64,000 nucleotides of DNA, taken from the NCBI RefSeq assembly GCF_052119585.1, contig NZ_JBGQOJ010000001.1:248001-312000 (forward strand). The letters are read 5' to 3'. This DNA comes from JBGQOJ01 sp052119585. GTDB lineage: Bacteria; Pseudomonadota; Alphaproteobacteria; Rhodobacterales; Rhodobacteraceae. The position numbers and the translations under genes were made by a program. The notes under the pieces were generated by a model. The model was given only the letters and a program-made list of their open reading frames with translations, did not search any database and was not told the DNA's origin. Each line of letters starts with the position of its first letter. Position 1 is the first letter of the stretch. Positions 56,554-64,000 of the stretch are shown piece by piece.

Positions 56554-59088
56554 CTATTCGCGCGCCCTTAGAACCTGCGCGGGCCGCGCGGCCAACGGAC
56601 GCCAGGCAAAGGCCAGCCCCGCCAGCAATGTCGCGGCAATTCCCCCCGCCACGATGGCAAGCGCGGGGCGCCATGCGATGTGGAAATCTGCCTCCATCAC
56701 AAAGCGCATCACCGCCCAGGCCGCCGTGGTTCCTGCCGCCAGTGCCACCAATCCGGCAGCCGCCCCCAGCAGGGCCGACCGAAGCGCAAAGCTGGTCAGG
56801 ATGGTGGCGCGGCTGGCGCCAAGGGTTTTCAGGATCGCCGCCTCGTAGACGCGCGCCTTTTCGCTGGTTGCCGCAGCCCCGATCAGCACGATGAAGCCCG
56901 TCAACAACGTGGCAGCCGCACCGTAAGACACCGCCGCCGCCAGACTGCCAAGGGCCACAGTCACCCGGTCGATGGCATCCTTTACCCGGATCGCGGTGAT
57001 ATTGGGATAAGCCCCCGCCAGATCGCGCAGGATCTTTCCCTCGGACCCGGCTGTCGCATAGACCGTTGCGATATGGGTATGCGGCGCACCTTGCAGGGCC
57101 TGCGGGTTCAGGGTCATGACGAAACCGATCCCCGCGGTCGAGAAATCCACCTGGCGCAAGCTGGTGATCGTCGCGGTAATGTCGCGCCCAAGAATGTTGG
57201 TGGTGATGGTATCGCCCAGCGTCAGCCCCATCTCTTCGGCCTCTTCGGCGGCAAAGCTGATGACAGGGGGGCCCTCGTAATTCTCGGGCCACCATTCGCC
57301 GGCTATGACCCTGGTTTCAGGGGATGGACGATCGGCATAGGTGACCCCGCGATCACCCCGCACGACCCAGTGGTCGCCTGCCACCTCGCGGGCGGGGCGA
57401 CCGTTGATCTGGGTGATCACGCCGCGCAGCATCGGCGCGCTTTGCACCTTGCTGACCCCCGGATCGGACGCCAGCCGCGCGTTGAAACCGTCCAGTTGGT
57501 CGGTCTGGATATCCACAAAGAAATAGGTCGGCGCGACCTTGGGCAGATCGCGGTCGATCGCGCTGCGCAGGTTGGTGTCGATCTGCCCGATCGCGGCCAG
57601 CACGGTCAGGCCAAGACCAAGCGACAGGATCACCGATGTGGCCTCTTCGCGCGGGCCACCGATCGCGCCAAGCGCCAGCCGAAGGGCGGTGTGTCCGCGC
57701 AGACCCTTCAGCCCCGCCAGCCGCTTTGCCAGTGTCCGCACGCCAAGCGCGACAATCCAGAGGGCAAGGAGAGATCCGACGATGCCCAGCGCCGTCCAGA
57801 GCGCCAGTGCCGGCGTGCCCGACAAGACCGCCGCAGCCCCCACAAGGACGGCGAACAACAGCGCGGTTGTGACGACGTAACGGGGGCGCGGCCAGCCGCT
57901 GACGGTGCCAAAGGCATCCCGGAACAGGGCCGCCGCCCGGATTTCCTCGGTTTGGGCCAAGGGCCACAGCGCAAACAAAAACGCGGTCAGCCCGCCGTAC
58001 AGCGCGGCCTCTGCCAAGGCGCCCCATTGCACGCCAAACTCTGCCGGAACCGGCAGCGCCGCCTCGATCAGCGGCGCAAACGCCAGCGGCAATGCGGCCC
58101 CCAGAAACAGCCCGATGCCGACCCCGATGACGGTCAGAACCGCGATCTGCATCAGATAGGACAGGAAAATGGTCTGCCGGTCGGCGCCCAGCGTTTTCAG
58201 CGTTGCGATCACGCCGGTCTTGCCCGCGATATAGGCGCGCACAACGGCGGACACACCAACACCGCCAACAGCCAACCCCGCCAACCCGACCAGAACCAGA
58301 AACGCCGCGATCCGGTCCACAAACCGTTGGATGCCGGGGGCGCCGTTGCGGCTGTCGCGCCAGCGCATTCCGGTGTCCCGAAATGTGGCCTCGGCAGAGG
58401 TTTCCAGCGCGTCCAGATCGGCGCCGGACGGAAGATCCAGCCGGTATTTCGTCTCGAACAGGGACCCCGCCGACAAAAGCCCCGCGTCGGCCAATGCCGC
58501 ACTTCGGACAATCACCCGCGGTCCAAGAGAGAACCCACCCGCCGAACTGTCGGGTTCGCGCGTCAGGATTGCCGACAAACGGAACGCCTGTGTGCCAAGT
58601 TGAAATGTCTCGCCTGTCTTCAGGCCCAGACGGTCGGCCAGAACGCGCTCCATCACGCCGCCGGGCAGCCCGTCCTGCACCGCCAAGGCCTGTGCAAGGG
58701 GCATCGCAGGGTCCAGCCCGACCGTGCCGATCAGCGGATAGGCGTCATCGACCGCCTTGACCTGTGTCAACCCGCGCTCTGCGCTGTCGCCCTCGCCCTT
58801 GACCGCCATCGACCGGAAATCGATCACCTCTGACACGGCATCGGCTGTCCGGGACATCCATGCGCGCTCTGCCTCATTGGCATAGCGGTAGGTGAATTCC
58901 ATTTCGGCGTCGCCCCCCAAAAGGGCGGCGCCTTCGCGGGCAAGGCCTGCCTCTATGCCGGACCTTACGGTGCCGACGGCGGCAATGGCAGCAACCCCCA
59001 GCGCAAGGCAGGCAAGAAAAATCTTGAACCCGCCAAGGCCCCCGCGCAATTCACGCCGCGCTATTCGGGCGGCGGCGGTCACGCTCAT
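56554..59088 (-). CDS. FtsX/YbbP-type ABC transporter permease
   Basis: An 844-residue membrane protein with an N-terminal helix (FKIFLACLALGVAAIAAVGTV), a large periplasmic domain and two FtsX domains (IAAFLVLVGLAGLAVGGVGV near residue 265 and AATLLTGFIVLIGAAATS near 720), with a middle helix block. This is the layout of E. coli YbbP, permease of an export-type ABC system of unclear substrate. It overlaps the ATPase gene by 4 bases. Confidence 0.9.
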   Translation of the reverse strand: MSVTAAARIARRELRGGLGGFKIFLACLALGVAAIAAVGTVRSGIEAGLAREGAALLGGDAEMEFTYRYANEAERAWMSRTADAVSEVIDFRSMAVKGEGDSAERGLTQVKAVDDAYPLIGTVGLDPAMPLAQALAVQDGLPGGVMERVLADRLGLKTGETFQLGTQAFRLSAILTREPDSSAGGFSLGPRVIVRSAALADAGLLSAGSLFETKYRLDLPSGADLDALETSAEATFRDTGMRWRDSRNGAPGIQRFVDRIAAFLVLVGLAGLAVGGVGVSAVVRAYIAGKTGVIATLKTLGADRQTIFLSYLMQIAVLTVIGVGIGLFLGAALPLAFAPLIEAALPVPAEFGVQWGALAEAALYGGLTAFLFALWPLAQTEEIRAAALFRDAFGTVSGWPRPRYVVTTALLFAVLVGAAAVLSGTPALALWTALGIVGSLLALWIVALGVRTLAKRLAGLKGLRGHTALRLALGAIGGPREEATSVILSLGLGLTVLAAIGQIDTNLRSAIDRDLPKVAPTYFFVDIQTDQLDGFNARLASDPGVSKVQSAPMLRGVITQINGRPAREVAGDHWVVRGDRGVTYADRPSPETRVIAGEWWPENYEGPPVISFAAEEAEEMGLTLGDTITTNILGRDITATITSLRQVDFSTAGIGFVMTLNPQALQGAPHTHIATVYATAGSEGKILRDLAGAYPNITAIRVKDAIDRVTVALGSLAAAVSYGAAATLLTGFIVLIGAAATSEKARVYEAAILKTLGASRATILTSFALRSALLGAAAGLVALAAGTTAAWAVMRFVMEADFHIAWRPALAIVAGGIAATLLAGLAFAWRPLAARPAQVLRARE

Positions 59089-59780
59089 TCCGCAACCTGC
59101 CGGATCGCGTCGACCTCTATCCGGCCATCGCGCAGATGCACCACGCGATCACACCGCGCGGCAAGTTCGGGGGCATGTGTCACCATCACCAGAGTCGCGC
59201 CGTGACGGTCGCGCAGATCGAACAGCAGGTCGATAATTGTATCACCCGTGGCCCCGTCAAGGTTCCCGGTCGGTTCGTCCGCCAGAAAGATTCTGGGCCG
59301 GGGGGCGGCGGCACGGGCAAGGGCCACGCGCTGTTGTTCGCCACCGGACATCTGCGCGGGATAGTGATCCATGCGGGCACCAAGACCAACGGATCGCAAC
59401 TCGTCCGCCGCGCGGTCGAACGCATCGCGGACACCAGCCAGTTCCAGCGGCGTCGCCACATTTTCAAGCGCGGTCATCGTCGGGATCAGATGGAACGACT
59501 GGAACACGACCCCCATGCTGTCCCGGCGAAACCGCGCCAGCGCGTCTTCGTTCATCAGCGTCAGATCGTGCCCAAGCGCCATCACCTGACCGCCTGTCGC
59601 GCGTTCCAAACCGCCCATCAGCATCAACAGCGAGGATTTGCCAGAGCCGGACGGCCCGACCAGCCCCAATGTTTCCCCCTCTTCAACATCCAGTGAGATC
59701 CCCTTGAGTATCTCGACCGGACCTGCATTTCCGTCCAGTGTCAGGCACGTGTTTGTAAGAGAGAGAATTGGGGTTGTCAT
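59085..59780 (-). CDS. LolD/YbbA-type ABC transporter ATP-binding protein
   Basis: A 231-residue ATPase of the MacB/LolD group: Walker A GLVGPSGSGKSSLL near residue 40, signature MSGGEQQRVALARA near 143, Walker B RIFLADEPTGNLDG near 164 and the H-loop VTHAPELA near 200. With the downstream permease it forms a YbbAP-like pair, usually found next to a TesA-type esterase as here. ATG 59780 has AAGGA 8 bases upstream, and overlaps the start of the divergent esterase gene. Confidence 0.92.
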   Translation of the reverse strand: MTTPILSLTNTCLTLDGNAGPVEILKGISLDVEEGETLGLVGPSGSGKSSLLMLMGGLERATGGQVMALGHDLTLMNEDALARFRRDSMGVVFQSFHLIPTMTALENVATPLELAGVRDAFDRAADELRSVGLGARMDHYPAQMSGGEQQRVALARAAAPRPRIFLADEPTGNLDGATGDTIIDLLFDLRDRHGATLVMVTHAPELAARCDRVVHLRDGRIEVDAIRQVAE

Positions 59781-60471
59781 GAATACCGTCCTTCGAGTCC
59801 TGCGTCGCCTTCGATATGGGTCGCGCAGCCCGTTGCGCAAGCTGATTGCGGCACTTGTGCTGCTGATCGGGCTTCAAACCCCTGTATTTGCCGGAACTGT
59901 GACCATTGCGGCCCTTGGCGATAGCCTGACGCAGGGCTACGGCCTGCCGTCCAGCGACGGGTTCGTGCCGCAGTTGCAGGGCTGGCTTGACGCGAAAGGC
60001 GCCGATGCCAAAGTGCTGAACGCGGGCGTGTCGGGCGACACAACCGCAGGCGGGCTGGCCCGGCTGGGCTGGACCCTGACCCCTGACGTGGACGCGCTGA
60101 TCGTCAATCTTGGCGGCAATGACATGCTGCGCGGCATCGATCCGGCAACCGCCCGCGCCAATCTTGACGCAATCCTTGCTACAGCGGCTCAGGACCGCCT
60201 GCCCGTGCTTCTGGTCGGGCTTGCGGCCCCCGGAAACTATGGCCCCGACTACAAACAGGCGTTCGATGCGATCTATCCCGATCTGGCAAAAACCTATGAC
60301 GCGCTATTGTTTCCGAACTTCTTTCGGCCCCTCTCGGACGGGGATAATCCCCCAATGGTGGACCGGACCCTGATGCAACCCGATGGCATTCATCCGGCAA
60401 AGGACGGCGTCACGCGCATAGTGGAAACCCTTGGCCCAAGCGTTCTGGCGCTAATCGCAAAGGCAAAGTGA
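59779..60471 (+). CDS. tesA: Arylesterase/thioesterase I (TesA-like SGNH hydrolase)
   Basis: A 230-residue exported esterase with a signal peptide ending near PVFA-GT (residue 38). All SGNH blocks are present: GDSLTQGYGLPSSDGF near residue 46 (nucleophile Ser), GVSGDTTAGGLARL near 80, GGNDMLRG near 112 and DGIHPAKDG near 205. TesA-like enzymes hydrolyse acyl esters and thioesters in the periplasm. The start codon shares two bases with the start of the divergent ATPase gene (CATG). Confidence 0.92.
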   Translation: MNTVLRVLRRLRYGSRSPLRKLIAALVLLIGLQTPVFAGTVTIAALGDSLTQGYGLPSSDGFVPQLQGWLDAKGADAKVLNAGVSGDTTAGGLARLGWTLTPDVDALIVNLGGNDMLRGIDPATARANLDAILATAAQDRLPVLLVGLAAPGNYGPDYKQAFDAIYPDLAKTYDALLFPNFFRPLSDGDNPPMVDRTLMQPDGIHPAKDGVTRIVETLGPSVLALIAKAK

Positions 60472-60552
60472 CAGCCCGGAGCCGGAATCTTGTCCTTTGC
60501 CACCGGACGATTCGCGTGCAATGTCCGTCCTCGTATTATCGGGCAATGTGAT

Positions 60553-60891
60553 ATGGCCACCGAAACAATTGAACAGATGACGCATTTCGCAATCGAACAT
60601 GTGTTGGCCAATGCCAATGGATGGCGCAGCGTTGTGCGTGAGCTTGTTCGTCTGTGGCCCACCGTCGACATAGAGGACATCCCCTTTGCCGTCGTCAGCG
60701 CCGCCGCCGCGATAGAGGGGATGTTCGACCAATCCAGCCCCTCGCGGAAAGTTTCTGCGCGGGCCTATCAGATGGCAGCGCTATTGGGGACCGACATGTA
60801 TGCGATGCGGCACCTTGGCCTTCGCATGGAAACAGCGCAGGATCTGGCCAGTTACTGGGCCGACCATGATCCCTATTTCCTGACGCTTTAA
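60553..60891 (+). CDS. Conserved hypothetical protein
   Basis: A 112-residue soluble, mainly helical protein (MATETIEQMTHFAIEHVLAN, RSVVRELVRLWPTVDIEDIP, a C-terminal DLASYWADHDPYF). No signal peptide or membrane helix. I do not recognise a named family. ATG 60553 lacks a clear ribosome binding site; an in-frame start near 60490 is possible. Its stop overlaps that of rpe on the other strand. Confidence 0.65.
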   Translation: MATETIEQMTHFAIEHVLANANGWRSVVRELVRLWPTVDIEDIPFAVVSAAAAIEGMFDQSSPSRKVSARAYQMAALLGTDMYAMRHLGLRMETAQDLASYWADHDPYFLTL

Positions 60892-61571
60892 ACCTTTGAC
60901 GCAGCGCGGATCGCGCGGATATTCTCGCCGTAGGGGGATGGGTTGCCGACCGACCCGCCCTTGAACACGGCCGATCCCGCAACCAGAACATCCGCGCCCG
61001 CCGCAACCACCAAAGGTGCGGTTTCAGGGGTTACACCGCCGTCAATCTCGATGTGGATCTCGCGGTCGCCGATCATCGCGCGCAACTTGCGCACCTTTTC
61101 GACCTGACTGTGAATGAACTTCTGCCCGCCAAAACCGGGGTTCACCGTCATCACGCAGACCAGATCGACCATATCCAGAAGATACTCGATATGCTCGGCA
61201 GGGGTGCCGGGGTTCAATGCCACGCCGGCCTTTGCCCCAGCGCCGCGAATGGCCTGCAAGGTGCGGTGAATATGCGGGCCGGCCTCGACATGGGCGGTGA
61301 TCACATCGGCCCCCGCCTGCGCGAACGCCTCGATATAGGGGTCAACCGGCGCAATCATCAGATGCACGTCCATCACGCCCTTGATGTGCGGGCGGATCGC
61401 GGCGCAGGTGGCAGGGCCGAAGGTGATATTGGGCACAAAATGCCCGTCCATCACATCGACATGGACCCAATCGGCGCCCTGCGCCTCGATCGCCTCGCAT
61501 TCCAACCCGAAGTTGGCAAAATCGGCGGATAGGATCGACGGCGCGATCTTGATCGAACGGGAAAAGGTCAT
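60888..61571 (-). CDS. rpe: Ribulose-phosphate 3-epimerase
   Basis: Rpe interconverts ribulose-5-phosphate and xylulose-5-phosphate, linking xylose and ribose catabolism to the pentose phosphate pathway. The 227-residue TIM barrel has KIAPSILSADFANFG near residue 8, HVDVMDGHFVPNITFG near 36, MTVNPGFGGQKF near 141 and EIDGGV near 177. ATG 61571 has GGAG 8 bases upstream. It is divergent from the araC-type gene. Confidence 0.96.
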   Translation of the reverse strand: MTFSRSIKIAPSILSADFANFGLECEAIEAQGADWVHVDVMDGHFVPNITFGPATCAAIRPHIKGVMDVHLMIAPVDPYIEAFAQAGADVITAHVEAGPHIHRTLQAIRGAGAKAGVALNPGTPAEHIEYLLDMVDLVCVMTVNPGFGGQKFIHSQVEKVRKLRAMIGDREIHIEIDGGVTPETAPLVVAAGADVLVAGSAVFKGGSVGNPSPYGENIRAIRAASKV

Positions 61572-61713
61572 GGGGCAGCTCCATCCACGGAATTTGTCGC
61601 TTGATACCGCAGATGCGGGGCCAGAGTCACGCCCCCGTTGCATCATCAGACCTGCGACAATTGAGGCCCTATCGCCCCTGCCACTTGCCGGTTTCCTATG
61701 GTAATTTGATCCC

Positions 61714-62559
61714 ATGACCACACGCACCCTGCACCATTCCGACATCCTTCGCCTTGGCGATGTTTTCCACATGACGCGGGCGGTTTTGCCGCGATCCGCC
61801 CCCAAGGGCCCGCATAACCACGATTATTTCGAGGTTTTCTGGATTCAGAACGGTCGCGCCCGCCATAGAATCAACGGCGAGAAACACGAGCTGTCAGAAG
61901 GCCAGATCGTCTTCATCCGCCCCGACGACACCCACAGCCTGCAAGGGCTGGAGGACGAAACCCGTCTGGTGAACCTGATTCTGGCCCCGGATCTTGTTGT
62001 CGGCCTGATCATCCGCTTTCCTGAACTGGCGAACAGGTTCTTCTGGCAGGACGGCACCCTTCCCGCCCGGCATCACCGCGACATGCGCCAACTTGCCAGC
62101 CTTAGCCATGACGCGCTGCTGCTGGAACGTGGACCGCGCAGCCGCCTGCGGGCAGAGGCCTTTGTCCTGTCGCTGTGCACCGCGATCATCGGCGACGCGC
62201 CGCGCCTGCCCGACGGTCTGCCGACATGGCTGCGCGACGCCTGCCTTGCCGCGCAATCCCCCGAAGTGTTCAGCGACGGTGCAGCGGGTCTGGTGCGCGT
62301 TGCGGGTCGCGCGCACGCCCACGTCAGCCGCATGGTGCAAAAATATATGCACACCACCCCGACCGACTATATCAACACTGTCCGCATGGATCACGCCGCG
62401 CGGCGTCTGACCGGCACAGGCGATGCCTTGTCCGAAATCGCAACCGACATCGGCATCCCCAACATGAGCCATTTTCACCGCCTGTTCCGCGAGGCCCATG
62501 GCATGACGCCGAAACAGTTCCGCACCAAATACCAGCGCGACGTCATTTCACCGCTTTGA
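61714..62559 (+). CDS. AraC-family transcription regulator with cupin sensor domain
   Basis: A 281-residue regulator. The N-terminal cupin has PKGPHNHDYFEVFWIQNGRA near residue 29 and ELSEGQIVFIRPDDTHSLQG near 57. The C-terminal double HTH runs from about 185 (VSRMVQKYMHTTPTDYINTV, ALSEIATDIGIPNMSHFHRL, GMTPKQFRTKYQ). It lies directly upstream of deoC and the aldehyde dehydrogenase gene on the same strand, and divergent from rpe, so a role in (deoxy)pentose or nucleoside catabolism is plausible but inferred. Confidence 0.9.
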   Translation: MTTRTLHHSDILRLGDVFHMTRAVLPRSAPKGPHNHDYFEVFWIQNGRARHRINGEKHELSEGQIVFIRPDDTHSLQGLEDETRLVNLILAPDLVVGLIIRFPELANRFFWQDGTLPARHHRDMRQLASLSHDALLLERGPRSRLRAEAFVLSLCTAIIGDAPRLPDGLPTWLRDACLAAQSPEVFSDGAAGLVRVAGRAHAHVSRMVQKYMHTTPTDYINTVRMDHAARRLTGTGDALSEIATDIGIPNMSHFHRLFREAHGMTPKQFRTKYQRDVISPL

Positions 62560-62631
62560 CCGCTTGGTCAAACTTGCGCTGCGCAGGGAACCGGTGCATC
62601 GTTCATGCCGAATGAATGGGAGCGTGCAACC

Positions 62632-63636
62632 GTGCAAACCGATCTGAAGGCGACAGCGCCGACCACCACGCGCGGGCATCTGCCGCAGGTGCATGAGCCG
62701 CGCAATCCCGGCATGGAACTGGATCTGGACCGGGTCGCCCGCGTGCAGGCCAATACCTCTGCGATCGAGCGCCGCTGCGCATCGCTGCCCGGTCGCAGGT
62801 CGGTGAAAAAAGACTATCAGGCGGCCTGGCTGCTAAAGGCCATCACGTTGATCGACCTGACCACACTGTCCGGTGACGATACCGCTGGCCGCGTGCGCCG
62901 CCTGTGCGCCAAGGCGGCGCAGCCGGTGCGCGCCGATATCCTTGCCGCCTTGGGGATGCCGGAAATCACAACCGGTGCCGTCTGCGTCTATCACGACATG
63001 GTCGAAACCGCCGTGGATGCCTTGACGGGCACGGGCATTCCCGTCGCCGCCGTTTCCACGGGCTTTCCTGCGGGTCTGTCGCCGTTCCACCTGCGGGTGG
63101 AAGAGATCCGCAGTTCGGTGAAAGCTGGCGCAAAAGAGATCGACATCGTCATTTCCCGCCGCCACGCGCTGACCGGAAACTGGCAGGCGCTGTATGATGA
63201 AATGCGCGCCTTTCGTGCGGCCTGCGGCGAGGCTCACGTCAAGGCGATCCTTGCGACCGGCGAACTTGGCACCCTGCGGAATGTCGCCAGGGCCAGCCTT
63301 GTCTGTATGATGGCCGGTGCCGATTTCATCAAGACCTCGACCGGCAAGGAACCCGTCAACGCGACCCTGCCCGTGTCCCTGACCATGATCCGCGCCCTGC
63401 GCGACTACCATGACATCACCGGCTACCGTATCGGATACAAACCCGCAGGCGGCATTTCCAAGGCCAAGGACGCGCTTGTCTATCTTTCACTGATCAAGGA
63501 CGAGCTTGGCACGCGCTGGCTGCAACCCGACTTGTTCCGCTTCGGTGCCTCGTCGCTTCTGGGGGATATTGAGCGTCAGCTGGAGCACCATATCACCGGC
63601 CGCTATTCCGCCGCCCACCGCCACCCGATTGGATAA
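62632..63636 (+). CDS. deoC: Deoxyribose-phosphate aldolase
   Basis: DeoC cleaves 2-deoxyribose-5-phosphate to acetaldehyde and glyceraldehyde-3-phosphate. The roughly 334-residue protein is the long (eukaryote-like) form with an N-terminal extension. Active-site segments are LTTLSGDDT near residue 80, VKAILATGELG near 204 and the Schiff-base lysine in GADFIKTSTGKEPVNATLP near 232. GTG 62632 has TGGGAG 9 bases upstream and is preferred over ATG 62605. Three bases separate it from the aldehyde dehydrogenase gene, whose product could oxidise the acetaldehyde. Confidence 0.93.
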   Translation: MQTDLKATAPTTTRGHLPQVHEPRNPGMELDLDRVARVQANTSAIERRCASLPGRRSVKKDYQAAWLLKAITLIDLTTLSGDDTAGRVRRLCAKAAQPVRADILAALGMPEITTGAVCVYHDMVETAVDALTGTGIPVAAVSTGFPAGLSPFHLRVEEIRSSVKAGAKEIDIVISRRHALTGNWQALYDEMRAFRAACGEAHVKAILATGELGTLRNVARASLVCMMAGADFIKTSTGKEPVNATLPVSLTMIRALRDYHDITGYRIGYKPAGGISKAKDALVYLSLIKDELGTRWLQPDLFRFGASSLLGDIERQLEHHITGRYSAAHRHPIG

Positions 63637-63639
63637 CCC

Positions 63640-64000
63640 ATGACCGTTAAACAGATTTTCGACAGCATGGACTACGGCCCCGCCCCCGAAGACGCCACAG
63701 GGGCACTGGCCTGGCTGGTCGACCGCGGGGACCGGTTCGGTCATTTCATCGACGGCCGGTTCACCGCACCCACCGATGGCTTCGACAGCCGCAACCCCGC
63801 CACGGGCGACGTGCTGGCAACCCTGTCGCAGGCCACAGCGGATGACGTGAACGCCGCCGTTCGCGCCGCCCGCAAGGCGCAACCGAAATGGGCAAAGCTG
63901 GGCGGCCATGGCCGGGCGCGCATCCTTTATGCCATCGCCCGCCTGATGCAAAAACACAGCCGCCTGTTGGCTGTGCTGGAAACGCTCGACAACGGCAAAC
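63640..64000 (+). CDS. Aldehyde dehydrogenase family protein, N-terminal part
   Basis: The first 120 residues of an NAD(P)-dependent aldehyde dehydrogenase; the gene runs off the window. Recognisable features are FGHFIDGRFTAPTDGFDSRN near residue 31, NPATGDVLATLSQATADDVN and the AVRAARKAQPKWAKL segment near 75. The catalytic Cys and Glu lie outside. An extension before the usual FIDG start resembles long ALDHs encoded next to deoC. Oxidation of acetaldehyde from DeoC is the likely role by context. Confidence 0.87.
   Translation, partial: MTVKQIFDSMDYGPAPEDATGALAWLVDRGDRFGHFIDGRFTAPTDGFDSRNPATGDVLATLSQATADDVNAAVRAARKAQPKWAKLGGHGRARILYAIARLMQKHSRLLAVLETLDNGK

Noticed and set aside
56680..58833. 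A 717-codon open frame opposite the FtsX-type permease gene
   Set aside because: Composition rich in Arg, Gln and His, no hydrophobic or domain pattern, and the opposite strand encodes a recognisable YbbP-like protein.

Overview
This 64 kb window is a gene-dense chromosomal stretch of a GC-rich alphaproteobacterium, most probably a Rhodobacteraceae member of the roseobacter type. The evidence is the combination of an ethylmalonyl-CoA pathway (ecm, ccr, mch, mcl2), a LuxI/LuxR quorum-sensing pair, the alphaproteobacterial families TIGR02186 and TIGR02300, and a sdh / mdh-sucCD-sucAB-lpd layout with small extra genes between the enzyme genes. I see no transposase, prophage, CRISPR array or integrase. 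Family names come from recognising motifs by eye; no database search was run.

Layout. 1-6.8 kb: end of murJ, a rhomboid-like protein that has lost its catalytic residues, trpS, a VOC protein, a branched-chain aminotransferase, a Usp protein, and nfu-tsaB-rimI. 6.9-12.4 kb: a BMP-type nucleoside ABC transporter with an overlapping purine nucleoside phosphorylase. 12.5-14.2 kb: TauE/SafE exporter plus TIGR02186. 14.2-19.2 kb: ethylmalonyl-CoA mutase, divergent from a glycerophosphate-type acyltransferase and crotonyl-CoA carboxylase/reductase. 19.4-21.0 kb: a small ORF, luxR and luxI. 21.1-25.5 kb: RecD-like helicase, SDR, deoD, aldo/keto reductase, small membrane protein. 25.5-32.1 kb (minus strand): mcl2-nnrU-DUF1737-mch, then sdhCDA-lipoprotein-sdhB. 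32.3-43.9 kb: secreted small protein, TSUP transporter, mdh, then sucC-sucD-DUF805-sucA-sucB-MAPEG-lpdA. 43.9-46 kb: GntR regulator, YgjP-type metallopeptidase, acidic TIGR02300 protein, tRNA-Ala(GGC). 46-56.5 kb: di-haem peroxidase, CRTAC1 protein, and the xylose locus (xylR, xylFHGBA). 56.5-64 kb: a YbbAP-type ABC system with a divergent TesA-type esterase, rpe, an AraC regulator, deoC and the start of an aldehyde dehydrogenase.

How it fits together. The central theme is acetyl-CoA assimilation and oxidation. Ccr and Ecm form C4/C5 CoA esters; Mch and the malyl-CoA thioesterase Mcl2 feed glyoxylate and malate; Sdh, Mdh, SucCD, SucAB and Lpd complete the TCA cycle. A second theme is scavenging of pentoses and nucleosides (BMP transporter, two unrelated PNPs, DeoC, aldehyde dehydrogenase, xylose isomerase pathway, Rpe).

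The most interesting signals are regulatory. Palindromes with core GTGATCAC occur as pairs exactly 21 bp apart upstream of both sdhC and sucC, and once just before the start codon of the GntR-family gene in the same window. This suggests that this GntR protein is a TCA-cycle regulator that controls itself. Separately, the ecm/acyltransferase and ccr promoters share a 16-bp element differing at two positions, and luxI has a perfect lux-box-like palindrome that runs into its ribosome binding site.
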